Positions 7,881 through 18,179 of a stretch of 64,000 nt of DNA are shown here, in pieces. The translations under genes and the position numbers were made by a program. Origin of the DNA: Acidobacteriota bacterium (GTDB lineage: Bacteria; Acidobacteriota; Thermoanaerobaculia; Multivoradales; Multivoraceae). Below the pieces are notes generated by a model. It saw nothing but the letters and a program-made list of their open reading frames with translations, made no database searches and had not been told where the DNA came from. The stretch is taken from positions 1 through 64,000 of the forward strand of contig JAPOXA010000110.1 in NCBI GenBank assembly GCA_026707325.1. The letters run 5' to 3'. How positions within the stretch are numbered: the stretch's first letter is position 1; the number at the start of each line of letters is the position of its first letter.

Positions 7881-9110
7881 ATGTTTGAGTTCGTTCAGCT
7901 TCGAAACCTCCGGCGCCGCAAAGCGGTGAAACGGGCGCTTCCGCGGCCGTTGGAGAATCTGGCGGCGGTCGCGGTCCTGCTGCTTTTCGGACTCGTGGCC
8001 GCCGGAACCGTGGCGAAGGCTGGAGACCGCGCGAATCCGGATCCGGCTGCGAAGAGCGACCTGTTCCGGCCGTCCGCCGACGCCTGGCCGGTGTTTCGGG
8101 GCAACTTGCTCGGCACCGGCGTTGCCGGCACGACGCTGCCGGAGAACCCGAAGCTCCTGTGGACCTTCGACACGGAGAGCGAGATCGAGGGCACGGCGGC
8201 GATCGCCGGCGGCGTCGTCTACTTCGGCGACTACGAGGGCCGGGTCTACGCGCTGACCCTTGCCGACGGCAAGGAGCTCTGGCGGTTCGACGCCGGCACG
8301 CCCATCAAGGCGCCCGTGTCCGTGTTCGACGACGTGGTCTACGTCGGCGACGAGTACGGCTACGTCTACGCACTGGACGCCGGCAGCGGCGAGCAGAAGT
8401 GGAAGTTCGAGACGCTTGGGGAGATCTACGCCGGCGTATCTCTCCATGAAGACCGGTTGCTTGTCGGTTCCTACGACAATTCGCTCTACTGCCTCGATCG
8501 GGCGAGTGGCGAGAAGGTCTGGCAGGTGGAGACGGAAGGCTACGTCCATGGCACGCCGGCGGTGGCCGACGGGCTGACCACGGTCTCCGGCTGCGACGGC
8601 TTCATGTGGCTGATCGACATAGAGACGGGTGAGACGGTTCAGAAGATCGACCTTCGCGGGCAGGCGGCCTCGAGCCCGGCGGTGGTCGGCGACATGGCGT
8701 ACGTCGCCACGTACGAGAACGAAGTGCTGGGTATCGACCTCGCGAAACGCCAGGTCGCCTGGGCCTACGAGCACGAGATCCGGAAGTTCCCCTTCTACGC
8801 CTCGGCCGCGGCCGACGATGAGATCGTCGTCATCGGCGGACGCGACAAGATCGTCCACGCCCTCGACCCGGCGACGGGCGAGCGGAAGTGGGAGTGGAAC
8901 AGCGGCGCGCGGCTCGACTCATCGCCGGTCATCGTGGGCGATCGGGTCTTCCTGGGCTCCAAGCGTGGCCCGCTGCTCGCGCTGCACAAGGCAACGGGAG
9001 AGCCCGTCTGGGAGTTCGACACCGGTTCGGCGATCATGGCCTCGCCGGCGGTGGCCTCCGAGCGGCTGGTCATCGGCAGCCTGGACGGCATCCTGTACTG
9101 CTTCGGGTAA
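7881..9110 (+). CDS. Membrane-anchored or secreted PQQ-like beta-propeller protein, copy 3
   Basis: 409 residues from ATG 7881. The ORF is open from 7755, but that earlier start would overlap the alcohol dehydrogenase by 73 bases. A very basic n-region (RNLRRRKAVKR) precedes a hydrophobic segment (LAAVAVLLLFGLVAAG), so it is either an uncleaved anchor or a signal peptide. The rest is a regular propeller with about seven blades of the form YALDAGSGEQKWKF / YCLDRASGEKVWQV. It is more regular than copies 1 and 2 and looks like BamB-type or quinone-enzyme-like repeats (starts WPVFRGN). Stop lies 11 bases before the radical SAM gene. Confidence 0.8.
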   Translation: MFEFVQLRNLRRRKAVKRALPRPLENLAAVAVLLLFGLVAAGTVAKAGDRANPDPAAKSDLFRPSADAWPVFRGNLLGTGVAGTTLPENPKLLWTFDTESEIEGTAAIAGGVVYFGDYEGRVYALTLADGKELWRFDAGTPIKAPVSVFDDVVYVGDEYGYVYALDAGSGEQKWKFETLGEIYAGVSLHEDRLLVGSYDNSLYCLDRASGEKVWQVETEGYVHGTPAVADGLTTVSGCDGFMWLIDIETGETVQKIDLRGQAASSPAVVGDMAYVATYENEVLGIDLAKRQVAWAYEHEIRKFPFYASAAADDEIVVIGGRDKIVHALDPATGERKWEWNSGARLDSSPVIVGDRVFLGSKRGPLLALHKATGEPVWEFDTGSAIMASPAVASERLVIGSLDGILYCFG

Positions 9111-9121
9111 GGCGCCGCGGA

Positions 9122-10507
9122 ATGAACGAAGCGGCGCCACGGAGCGACGGGACGAGCGTGGCCGAGCCCGAGCCGGTCAGGGCCGAGCCGGCGACCGGCC
9201 TTCTCGACCTCGAAGCGACGGACATCGGTTCCGTCTTCGTCTCGAACTATCCGCCGTACTCGGCGTGGAACGAGGCCGCGGTCCCGGAGGCCTTCGCCGC
9301 GCTCGACCGGGCGCCCGCCTCAGGCACGTCTCTCGGTCTCTACATCCACATTCCGTTCTGCCGGAAGCGCTGCAAATTCTGCTACTTCCGCGTCTACATC
9401 GACAAGAACCACGAGCAGATCGGCCGCTACCTGGACGCCCTGGGCGCCGAGCTGGAGCGTTACGCGGCGCGGGCTGCGGTCGAGGGCCGCAGCCTCGACT
9501 TCGTGTACTTCGGCGGCGGCACGCCGTCCTACATCGCCGCCAAGCAATTGATCCCCTTGGCCGAGCGGCTCCAGGGCGTGATTCCTTGGGACGGCGCCGA
9601 GGAGGTGGCTTTCGAGTGCGAGCCGGGGACGTTGACGCAGTCCAAGCTGGAGGCGATCCGGAGCATCGGCGTCACCCGGCTGAGTCTCGGCGTCGAGAAC
9701 TTCGACGACGGGATCCTGCAGGAGAACGGCCGCGCCCACGTGTCGAAGGAGATCTATCGGGTGCGCGACTGGATCCGCGCCCAGGAGTTCAGGCAACTGA
9801 ACGTCGACTTGATCGCCGGCATGGTCGGCGAGACCTGGGAGAGCTGGAAGCGGACGGTGGACCTGACGATCGAATACGACCCGGACTCGATCACCCTCTA
9901 CCAGATGGAACTGCCGTTCAACACGGTCTACTCGAAGGCCAAGCTGCGTGGCGAGGAGGACGTGCCGCCCTTCGCCGACTGGCGCACGAAGCGGGAGTGG
10001 CACGCCTATGCCTTCGAGCAGTTCGAGCGCGCCGGCTTCGAGCGCTGGAGCGCCTACACGATGATGCGCCGCGACCGGGGCTGCAAGTTCGTCTACGCCC
10101 GGGAGGTGTGGAGCGGCGCCGACATGATCCCGATCGGGGTGTCGTCGTTCGGCCATATGGGCGGCGTCCACATGCAGAACCACGACCGCTGGGACGGCTA
10201 TCTGGCTGCGGTCGACGCCGGCGGCCTGGCCACGCGCCGGGCCCTGGTCACGACGGAGCGCGAGCGGCTGACGCGGGAGGTCATCCTCCAGTTGAAGCGG
10301 GGCTGGCTCGAGCGCGGCGCCTTCGAGCGGAGGTTCGGCGTCGACGTGGTGGAAGACTACGCCGAGGCCTTCGGCAGCCTGACTGAGCAGGGGCTGGCAA
10401 CGGTCGGTCAGGACCGGGTGGAACTCAGCGAAGGCGGCCTTCTGCGTGTCGATCAGCTACTGCCGCGCTTTTACGACGAGCAATACCGGGGCGCCCGCTA
10501 CACGTAG
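9122..10507 (+). CDS. Radical SAM protein, coproporphyrinogen III oxidase (HemN/HemW) family
   Basis: 461 residues from ATG 9122. The SAM-binding 4Fe-4S motif is CRKRCKFC (CxxxCxxC) within YIHIPFCRKRCKFCYF, followed by the family's FGGGTPS and LSLGVENFDD. The C-terminus (GLLRVDQLLPRFY) matches the HemN C-terminal domain. The residue after the third cysteine is Tyr-Phe rather than the extra cysteine of true HemN, so it is closer to HemW/ChuW-like proteins, which act in heme handling rather than always in porphyrin oxidation. The N-terminus has about 70 extra residues before the barrel. The upstream ORF extension to 8888 overlaps copy 3 and is rejected. It ends facing the TonB receptor. Confidence 0.85.
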   Translation: MNEAAPRSDGTSVAEPEPVRAEPATGLLDLEATDIGSVFVSNYPPYSAWNEAAVPEAFAALDRAPASGTSLGLYIHIPFCRKRCKFCYFRVYIDKNHEQIGRYLDALGAELERYAARAAVEGRSLDFVYFGGGTPSYIAAKQLIPLAERLQGVIPWDGAEEVAFECEPGTLTQSKLEAIRSIGVTRLSLGVENFDDGILQENGRAHVSKEIYRVRDWIRAQEFRQLNVDLIAGMVGETWESWKRTVDLTIEYDPDSITLYQMELPFNTVYSKAKLRGEEDVPPFADWRTKREWHAYAFEQFERAGFERWSAYTMMRRDRGCKFVYAREVWSGADMIPIGVSSFGHMGGVHMQNHDRWDGYLAAVDAGGLATRRALVTTERERLTREVILQLKRGWLERGAFERRFGVDVVEDYAEAFGSLTEQGLATVGQDRVELSEGGLLRVDQLLPRFYDEQYRGARYT

Positions 10508-10532
10508 CGGCAGACGCGGACCCCGGGGTGGC

Positions 10533-12920
10533 TCAGAAGTCGAAGCCGAGCTGGACGCCGACTTCTCGCGGCGGCGCCCACACGCGCAGGGAACCCGTGT
10601 AGGTGGTGAAGAACTCCGTCAGGCGGTACTCCTCGTCGCCGAGATTGCGTCCGTACAGACCGACGAACAGCGGCGCGTTCGCCGCCGTCCAGCGCAGTTG
10701 CGCGTGCAGCAAACCGCGTGACGGCTGGACGAAGTTCTCGAAGGGGTCGAAGGCCAGGTCGTCCGTGTACTGGTATTCGGCACGGGCCAGGAGCGACCCC
10801 GCGGGCCCCAGATCGAACGCGTAGCGAACCGCGGCGGCGGCGGAAAAGTCGGGCGCGCGCGGCAGTCCCTTGCCGGTCTGGTCGGTCGGTTCGAGTAGCA
10901 CGCCCGCCCCCAGCAGGGTCGCGATGTCCAGCGTGCCGCCCGCCACGAACCGGTCCAGAAGCGAGGCCACGTCGGTCGGGTTCTGGGAGGTGAATTCGCG
11001 AAACTCGTCGTCCAGGACCTCGAAGGAGAGATCGAAACCGAAGCGCGGGTTCGGGCGCAGCAGCAGTTCTACGTCCAGGCCCTGGATGCGGGCGCTCGCC
11101 GCGTTCTCGACCGTGGAGCGGTCGGGAAACAGCACGGCGACCTGGAGGTCGTCGTAGTCGTAGGCGAAGGCCGATGCGTTGAAGGTGACGCCGCGCGCCG
11201 GACGGGACTTGACGCCGACTTCGTAGCTGGTGATCGTCTCTTCGTCGAAGGATGGCTGGAGCGAGATGGAGTTGAAGCCGCCGCTCTTGTAGCCGGTGGT
11301 CACCGCGCCGTAGACCATCACGCCGTCGCGGGGCCGGAACTCCAGGCCGAGCTTGGGGGTCACGGCGTTCCAGGAGTCCTTCAGCGTCTCGTTGGCGGGC
11401 TGAAAGGTGACGAAGTCGATCGTCGTCTGGCTGTGCTCCTTCGTGTCGCTGGTGTAGCGGAGGCCCGTCGTCAGCGTGGTGCGCTCGCCGAGACGCCAGT
11501 CGACCTGGCCGTAGCCGGCCCAGGACGACGTGTCGAGCACGGTGTCGAACACGTTGGCGGAAGCAACCGTGCCGGGCAGGGGCAGCCCCAGGAAGGGCGC
11601 CATGGCGCCGTAGTAGGCCGGCCCGCAGAGCGTTGGCGGTGCGAAGACGCCGAGCGAGCAGAAGTCGGCGGGGTTGAACAGGAAGATGCCCGGGTTGTTG
11701 GCGAACAGCCAGACTCCGAAGAGGGCCGGGTCCGACCGCGTGTCGGTCGCCGCCCGCGCTTCCTCGCCGAAGGCGTAGACCCCGGCGATCCAGCGCGCCC
11801 GGTCGCGGTCGCCGCTTACCTGGAACTCCTGGGACCACCACTCGGATTCGTACTCCCCGACGTTCTCGACGAAGTCGACCGGCATCGCGTCCACGTCGGC
11901 TCGGCGGTTGGAACCGAAGTCCCGCCAACTGCTGATCGAGGTCAGGTTCGCCGCGCCGCCGCTCAGCACTTTGTCCACATGGAGCGAGAACCCGTTCTCC
12001 TCGTAAAGGGACAGCGGGGCGATGTTGGCCGCGATCCGGTGGACGTCCAGCGGGTTCTCGAAGCCGTAGAACCGGCTGAGTGTGCCGACCAGGCTCAAAG
12101 GCGAGACGTCGCCCGGCTTCAGGTGGAAGTTGCCGTGGCTGTCGTCGTCCGTGCCGTCCGCCCGCAGCGTGAACGTCAGCGTGTCGGAGGGCAGGAACGT
12201 CAAACCGGCCCGGAAGGAAAGACCGTCGTTTGCGTCGCTGCCCTGGCCAAGATGATCGTTCCAGGTCGCGTCCTCGATCGTCGTCGCGGAGGCGGATGCC
12301 CGCGCCCAGACCTTCTCGGTCAGCGGCCCGGTCAGCGACAGGCCGTAGCGCTGACCGGATGCGCTCTCGGGCGCCGCGAAGTCGCTCGTCGAGGCGAAGA
12401 GACGCCCCTTGAACTGGCCCTCCGGGGCGCGGGTGACGAGGTTGATCGCGCCGCCGGTCGAGTTGCGGCCCCAAAGCGTGCCTTGCGGGCCGCGCAGGAT
12501 CTCCACCCGCTCCAGATCGAGGAAGGGGTTGACGAAACCCTGCGGCCGCGGCAGGTAAGCGCCATCGATGTAGTAGCCGACGGTCGACTCCGTGCCCAGC
12601 CCGAACGTGTTCGAGCCGATCCCGCGGATGACCAGGGATACCTCTCCGGTTGTCGAACTCTGACTCGAAACGACGACGCCAGGCGCCGCGTCGGCCAGCC
12701 CCTGAACGTCGAGGATCGCCTGCCGCTCCAGTTCCTCGCCGGAGACGGCGACGACGGAGACCGGCACGTCCTGCAGCGACTCCTCGATCCGCTGCGCGGT
12801 GACCGTGATCTCTTCGGTGACGGTGGATTCCGGGTCATCGGGCTCCTGCGCCGATGCTGTGCCGGCAAGGAGGGCCAGCGGAAGACTGACGGTCAGAAGA
12901 GGGGCAGAACTGAAGGGCAT
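10533..12920 (-). CDS. TonB-dependent outer-membrane receptor
   Basis: 795-residue receptor with signal peptide (MPFSSAPLLTVSLPLALLAG, cleavage SAQ), an N-terminal plug (EEITVTAQRIEESLQDVPVS, VIRGIGSN, GPQGTLWGRNSTGGAIN) and a long beta barrel ending in the terminal phenylalanine GVQLGFDF recognised by the BAM machinery. It imports a ligand too large for porins (siderophore, heme, vitamin B12, glycan or other) using ExbB/ExbD/TonB energy. Its plug resembles the broad receptor group common in Sphingomonads and Acidobacteria, so ligand assignment is not possible. Start at 12920 rather than 12983 because it opens the signal peptide and has an AGAGG site upstream. It converges on the radical SAM gene and diverges from the halogenase-like gene. 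Confidence 0.9.
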   Translation of the reverse strand: MPFSSAPLLTVSLPLALLAGTASAQEPDDPESTVTEEITVTAQRIEESLQDVPVSVVAVSGEELERQAILDVQGLADAAPGVVVSSQSSTTGEVSLVIRGIGSNTFGLGTESTVGYYIDGAYLPRPQGFVNPFLDLERVEILRGPQGTLWGRNSTGGAINLVTRAPEGQFKGRLFASTSDFAAPESASGQRYGLSLTGPLTEKVWARASASATTIEDATWNDHLGQGSDANDGLSFRAGLTFLPSDTLTFTLRADGTDDDSHGNFHLKPGDVSPLSLVGTLSRFYGFENPLDVHRIAANIAPLSLYEENGFSLHVDKVLSGGAANLTSISSWRDFGSNRRADVDAMPVDFVENVGEYESEWWSQEFQVSGDRDRARWIAGVYAFGEEARAATDTRSDPALFGVWLFANNPGIFLFNPADFCSLGVFAPPTLCGPAYYGAMAPFLGLPLPGTVASANVFDTVLDTSSWAGYGQVDWRLGERTTLTTGLRYTSDTKEHSQTTIDFVTFQPANETLKDSWNAVTPKLGLEFRPRDGVMVYGAVTTGYKSGGFNSISLQPSFDEETITSYEVGVKSRPARGVTFNASAFAYDYDDLQVAVLFPDRSTVENAASARIQGLDVELLLRPNPRFGFDLSFEVLDDEFREFTSQNPTDVASLLDRFVAGGTLDIATLLGAGVLLEPTDQTGKGLPRAPDFSAAAAVRYAFDLGPAGSLLARAEYQYTDDLAFDPFENFVQPSRGLLHAQLRWTAANAPLFVGLYGRNLGDEEYRLTEFFTTYTGSLRVWAPPREVGVQLGFDF

Positions 12921-13064
12921 TGGCGGGTACCTCTTGAGGCTGCGGACAGTCGGACTCGAACGACTCGAGCCCGACAAGAGCAAGTAAGGCGCGCAGGCTA
13001 CAACATAGGCACTACGTAGCCGAGGCCTTTCAGGTTGCCGGTGGTCGGCGTCGATTCCCTGCCG

Positions 13065-13077
13065 TAGACTCGCCGCG
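13065..13077 (+). promoter_or_regulatory. Candidate leaderless -10 element before the halogenase-like gene
   Basis: TAGACT at 13065-13070 is followed by 7 bases and then the ATG at 13078. There is no Shine-Dalgarno sequence. A -10 this close places the transcription start at or next to the A of the start codon. The same spacing recurs in this window at 39097, 45128 and 56712. No convincing -35 is visible. Confidence 0.45.
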
Positions 13078-14370
13078 ATGTTCGCCGCATCCTGCTACGA
13101 CGTGATCGTTGTTGGCGCCGGCCCGGGCGGTTCGGCGGCGGCGGCAATCGCCGCGCGTGGTGGCCTGCGAACGCTGCTGCTCGAGCGGGAGCCGGTGCCG
13201 ATCTTCAAGATCGGCGAATCGCTGATGCCGGACACCCATGGCGTGTTCGAGAAGATGGGAGCGCTCCGCGCGATGCAGAGGAGCCACTTCGTGGAGAAGC
13301 ACTCCGTCCAGTTCTTCACGAAGACCGGCAAGGCGTCCATGCCGTTCTACTTCGACAAGGAGCGGCCGGGGGACGACAGCGCCCGCACCTGGCAGGTGCG
13401 CCGCTCCGAGTTCGACCAACTGCTGATGGACACGGCGGCCGGGCAGGGCGCGGAAGTCCATCGCGGCGTCAACGTCCGCGACGTGCTGTTCAACGACGGT
13501 CGCGCGGTCGGCGTGCGTGCCGTCGCGGAGGGCAACGGCGGGCCGGTGGAGCTCCCGAGCCGGATCGTGATCGACGCCACCGGCCAGAGCGCGCTGCTCG
13601 CGAGGCGGCTCGATCTCGGCCGGGTCGACTACGGCCTGCGCCATGCCTCGATCTACACTCACTTCCGGGGCGCGATCCGGGATGAGGGGAAGGACGAGGG
13701 CGCGACCCTGATCCTGCACACGACGTCCGGAGAGTGCTGGTTCTGGTACATCCCGCTGGCCGGGGACGTGGTCAGCGTCGGCGTCGTCGGGCCGATGGAC
13801 CCACTGATCAGGAACCGCGACGGCAGGCCGCACGAGATCTTCTTCGAGGAGGTCAGGAACTGCGCCGAGATCGAGCGGCGGATCCGGCCGGCCCGCCAGT
13901 GCCGCCCGGTGTCCGTCATGAAGGACTTCTCCTACCGGATCGAGAAGATGGCGGGCGACGGCTGGATCGCGATCGGCGACGCGTTCTCCTTCATCGACCC
14001 GGTTTACTCGTCGGGTGTCTTCCTGGCGCTCAAGTCGGGCGAGATGGCGGCCGAAACCGCGATCGGGGCGATCGCCGCGGACGATCTCTCCGGCGAGCGC
14101 CTGGGCGCGTTTCAGCCGCTGCTGATGCGCGGCGTGGAAGCGGTGCGGCAACTGGTCAACGTCTTCTACGACCGGAACTTCAGTGTCGGCGCGTTCCTGC
14201 GGCTCTACCCGCAACACCAGAGCAAGGTCACGCGAATCCTGATCGGCGACGTGTTCGAGCTGGACTTCACCTCGATGTTCGAGGACATGGCGACCTTCGC
14301 GGCCGCCGGCGGCGGGAAGGCAGCGCGTGCCCCCGAGGCAGCCGCCGCGCAGCCGCTCCAGGCGCCCTGA
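13078..14370 (+). CDS. FAD-dependent oxidoreductase, flavin-dependent halogenase-like
   Basis: 430-residue flavoprotein with the N-terminal dinucleotide motif VVGAGPGGSAAA (residues 9-20). It carries both signatures used for flavin-dependent halogenases: WxWxIP (WFWYIP, near residue 222) and FxxPxxSxG (FIDPVYSSG, near residue 305). The IGESLMP loop followed by a lysine-containing VEKHSVQFF segment resembles the phenol/pyrrole (PltA-like) halogenase group, where a lysine guides hypohalous acid. An alternative is a related geranylgeranyl-reductase-like or monooxygenase flavoprotein. No carrier protein, flavin reductase or biosynthetic cluster lies beside it. Start follows a TAGACT hexamer at 7 bases without a ribosome binding site. 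Confidence 0.75.
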   Translation: MFAASCYDVIVVGAGPGGSAAAAIAARGGLRTLLLEREPVPIFKIGESLMPDTHGVFEKMGALRAMQRSHFVEKHSVQFFTKTGKASMPFYFDKERPGDDSARTWQVRRSEFDQLLMDTAAGQGAEVHRGVNVRDVLFNDGRAVGVRAVAEGNGGPVELPSRIVIDATGQSALLARRLDLGRVDYGLRHASIYTHFRGAIRDEGKDEGATLILHTTSGECWFWYIPLAGDVVSVGVVGPMDPLIRNRDGRPHEIFFEEVRNCAEIERRIRPARQCRPVSVMKDFSYRIEKMAGDGWIAIGDAFSFIDPVYSSGVFLALKSGEMAAETAIGAIAADDLSGERLGAFQPLLMRGVEAVRQLVNVFYDRNFSVGAFLRLYPQHQSKVTRILIGDVFELDFTSMFEDMATFAAAGGGKAARAPEAAAAQPLQAP

Positions 14371-14394
14371 GCCGGAAGGCCACCGAGCGGATTC

Positions 14395-14646
14395 ATGGCG
14401 GCACGAGCGGCCCGAGTCACGGCCTACGCGGCACTGCCGGCGCTGTACGCGCTGCACAACGATCTCTGGCTCTGGGACGACCCGAGCCGGCTTTTGGGTC
14501 TGCCCGTCGGATTGACGTACCACATCCTGTTCTCCGCGGCGGTGGTGCTCGTCATGTGGCGGCTGGTCCGGGTCGCCTGGCCCGGAGACGCACTCAGGAA
14601 GCTGGCCGCGCGGAGTGACGGCGCCGGCGGGGAGGAGACGGGATGA
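14395..14646 (+). CDS. DUF3311 small membrane protein, symporter partner
   Basis: 83-residue membrane protein with two hydrophobic segments (about residues 10-25 and 42-62). The motif HNDLWLWDDPSRLLGLPVG is typical of DUF3311 proteins, which are regularly encoded directly before sodium:solute symporters and are thought to be accessory subunits. Its stop codon overlaps the ATG of the symporter (ATGA), so the pair is translationally coupled. Short, but the motif and the context make it convincing. Confidence 0.85.
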   Translation: MAARAARVTAYAALPALYALHNDLWLWDDPSRLLGLPVGLTYHILFSAAVVLVMWRLVRVAWPGDALRKLAARSDGAGGEETG

Positions 14647-16100
14647 CCCTCGCCGTCATCTTCGCCTACCTCGGGGCGGTCCTGCTGATCGGCGTCTGGA
14701 GCAACCGACGTCTGGCGGCGACCGGCGAGGACTTCTTCGTCGCCGGCCGGACGATCGGTCCGTTCGTGCTGCTGATGACCCTGTTCGGCACGCACATGAC
14801 CTCGTTCGCCCTGCTCGGCGCTTCGGCGGAGTCGTACCGGATCGGCATCGGCGTCTTCTCCCTGATGGCGTCGTCGTCCGCCCTGATGGTGCCGATCGTC
14901 TTCTTCTTCGTCGGCACCCGGGTCTGGGCGGTCGGGAGCCGGCTCGGACTCCTGACCCAGGTGCAGTTCGTTCGGGCCCGCTGGGGTTCGGACGGGGTGG
15001 GCCTGCTGCTCTTCGTCGTGCTCGTCCTGCTGCTCCTGCCGTACCTGCTGATCGGCGTCATGGGAGGCGGCGTCGTCCTCGGGCAGATCACCGACGGGGC
15101 GGCCCCGTCCTGGCTCGGCAGTCTGCTCGTGTCCGTGGTCGTGATCGGCTATGTGACGAGCGGCGGCCTCCGCGGGACGGCCTGGGTGAACACGTTCCAG
15201 ACCGCGATGTTCATGCTGCTTGGCGCGGTGACCGCGATCCTGATCGTGACGAAGCTGGGCGGCGTCGGTGCGGCGCTCGACCGGGTCGCGGAGAGCCGGC
15301 CGGAGCTGCTGGTCCGGGGCGAGGCGATCCATCCGCTGCGTTTGCTCAGCTACACCCTGATCCCGCTGTCCGTGGGCACCTTTCCCCACATCTTCGCGCA
15401 CTGGCTGTCGGCGAAGCGGGCGGCGACCTTCAAGGCGCCGGTCGTGCTGTATCCGGTCTGCATCGCCGTGGTGTGGATACCGAGCGTGTTGCTCGGTCTG
15501 TTCGGGAACATCGACTTTCCGGGGCTCGACGGCGCGGCCTCGAACTCGGTTCTGGTCCGGATGATCGGGTTGTACGCTCCGGACCTGCTCGCGGGCCTCC
15601 TGGGCGCGGGCGTCTTCGCCGCCATCATGTCGTCGCTCGACTCCCAGTCGCTTTCCCTGGGCACGATGTTCACGCAGGACGTCGTCAGGCACTATCGCTG
15701 GGGCGGCGACCTGAACGAGGCGCGTCAGGTACGGCTGGGCAGACTGTTCGTCGTCGCCGTCGTGGCGACGGTGTTTCTTCTGTCCCTGGTCGCCGAGCGG
15801 AGCATCTTCGCCCTCTCGGTGTGGTCGTTCACCGGATTCGCCTCCCTGCTGCCGGTCGTGGTCGCGGCGCTCTACTGGCGGCGCAGCACGGCGGCAGGGG
15901 CCTGCGCGGCCATCCTCACCGTAATCGCGCTCTGGACCTGGTTCTTCGTGCGCGGCATCGGCAACCCGGACTACAGCGTCGGCGGCACCGGCATCATGCC
16001 GGTCGCCGTTGTTTTCGCCGGCTCCACCCTGGCCATGGTCGTCGTCTCGCTTCTGAGCAGACCGCCCGCGCCCGAGCGGGTAGCGCGCTTTTTCCCGTGA
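14643..16100 (+). CDS. Sodium:solute symporter (SSS family)
   Basis: 485-residue inner-membrane transporter with about 13 hydrophobic segments. SSS-type features include the N-terminal DFFVAGRTIGPF segment, GTHMTSFALLGASAESY, and FAAIMSSLDSQSLSLGTMFTQD, which corresponds to the family Na+-site helix with Ser-rich residues. It should couple Na+ entry to uptake of an organic solute; PanF/YhdT-like and other carboxylate symporters often pair with a DUF3311-type small protein, but the substrate cannot be predicted. It begins in the overlap with the DUF3311 gene and is followed after 16 bases by a glycosyltransferase. Confidence 0.9.
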   Translation: MTLAVIFAYLGAVLLIGVWSNRRLAATGEDFFVAGRTIGPFVLLMTLFGTHMTSFALLGASAESYRIGIGVFSLMASSSALMVPIVFFFVGTRVWAVGSRLGLLTQVQFVRARWGSDGVGLLLFVVLVLLLLPYLLIGVMGGGVVLGQITDGAAPSWLGSLLVSVVVIGYVTSGGLRGTAWVNTFQTAMFMLLGAVTAILIVTKLGGVGAALDRVAESRPELLVRGEAIHPLRLLSYTLIPLSVGTFPHIFAHWLSAKRAATFKAPVVLYPVCIAVVWIPSVLLGLFGNIDFPGLDGAASNSVLVRMIGLYAPDLLAGLLGAGVFAAIMSSLDSQSLSLGTMFTQDVVRHYRWGGDLNEARQVRLGRLFVVAVVATVFLLSLVAERSIFALSVWSFTGFASLLPVVVAALYWRRSTAAGACAAILTVIALWTWFFVRGIGNPDYSVGGTGIMPVAVVFAGSTLAMVVVSLLSRPPAPERVARFFP

Positions 16101-16116
16101 GCGGCAGGTTCTCTTC

Positions 16117-17473
16117 GTGAGCGATTCGGGCCAGCCGCTGCGGATCGCCTATCTGGCGGCCGGCGCCGGCGGGATGATCTGCGGGAGCTGCATTCACGAC
16201 AACGCCCTGGTCCGCGAACTCCAGCACAGGGGGCACAACGCGCTGCTGCTGCCGATTTACACCCCTCTGCGGACGGACGAGGAGAACGTGAGCTACGGCC
16301 GCGTGTTCTACGGCGCGGTGAACATCTACCTGGAGCAGAAGCTGCGACTGTGGAGCCGGGCGCCGGCAGCGATTCGCCGCCTGCTCGACAACCCCGGGCT
16401 GCTGTCCCGGGTGACGCGTTCGGCCTCGGCGACGGACGCTCACCAGCTCGGCGAACTCGCGCTGTCGATGGTGCGGGGCGAGGAGGGTCGTCAACTGGCG
16501 GAGCTCCAGGGCCTGGCGAAGTGGCTCGCCGGCGAGTTCCGGCCGGACGTCGTCCACCTGACGAACTCGATGTTGGTGGGAATGGCCCACCGGTTGCGGG
16601 AGGCGCTCCCCGAGGCGCTGATCGTCTGCGGCCTCCAGGGCGAGGACATCTTCCTGCAGGACCTGGACGAACCCCACAGTTCCCTGGTGGTGGAGGAGAT
16701 GCGGAAGCGGGTGCGCGAGGTCGACGTGCTGGTGGCCCCGAACGACTACTACGCGGCGACCATGGCGGAACTGCTCGAACTGCCCCTGTCCGGCATCGAC
16801 GTCGCGCGCCTGGGGATCGAACTCGAGGGGCACGGTGAGCGCGACGCGGAACCTCCGGAGTCGCCTCTGGTCATCGGCTACCTGGCGCGGATATGTCCCG
16901 AGAAGGGCTTTCACCTCGCTGCCGAGGCGTTTCGCGAGCTGAGCGACCGCCTGGGGGCCGGCCGGGTCCGCTTTCGCGTCGCGGGTTATCTGGGCGGCCG
17001 TGACCGCGCGTACTTCGAGGAACAGCGCCGGCGGATCGCCGACTGGGGCCTCGAAGCGCACTTCGATTGGCTCGGCGAAGTCTCCCGGGAGGAGAAGATC
17101 GAGCTGCTGTGCAGCCTGCATGCGCTCGTGCTGCCGACGGTCTACCGCGAGGCCAAGGGCCTGCCGGCGCTCGAGGCGATGGCGAACGGGGTCCCCGTCC
17201 TGCTGCCCGACCATGGATCGTTTCCTGAAATGCTCGAGCGGACGGGCGGCGGGGTGCTGGTGCCGGCCGGCGATCCGGCGGCCCTGGCGGACGCCGTCGA
17301 ACAGTTGGCCCAGGACGCGGAACGAAGGAGCCACCTCGGCCGTTCGGGGATGGACGGCGTGCGCCGTCACTACTCGGCCGAACTGATGGCGGCGGACACG
17401 CTCGCCTCGTACCGACGGGGACTGGCACGGCGCCGGAGCGGCGACCTCGGGCCGGCGGTAGCATCGGCCGGTC

Positions 17474-17481
<8 letters not shown>
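16117..17481 (+). CDS. Glycosyltransferase family 4
   Basis: 454-residue GT-B fold retaining glycosyltransferase. The N-terminal domain begins with a Gly-rich loop (AYLAAGAGGMICGSC) and the C-terminal domain carries IGYLARICPEKGFHL and the nucleotide-sugar motif EAKGLPALEAMANGVPV (E-x7-E). Acts on the cytoplasmic side of the membrane, building an unidentified glycan or glycolipid. GTG start at 16117. The last 8 bases overlap the start of the following ABC ATPase in another frame, so the three genes from here to 21620 are probably one operon, suggesting a link to envelope lipid or glycan export. Confidence 0.88.
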
Positions 17482-18175
<694 letters not shown>

Positions 18176-18179
18176 GACG

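Noticed and set aside
10498-12474. 658-residue minus-strand ORF
   Set aside because: Overlaps the TonB receptor in another frame of the same strand and has no signal peptide or motif.
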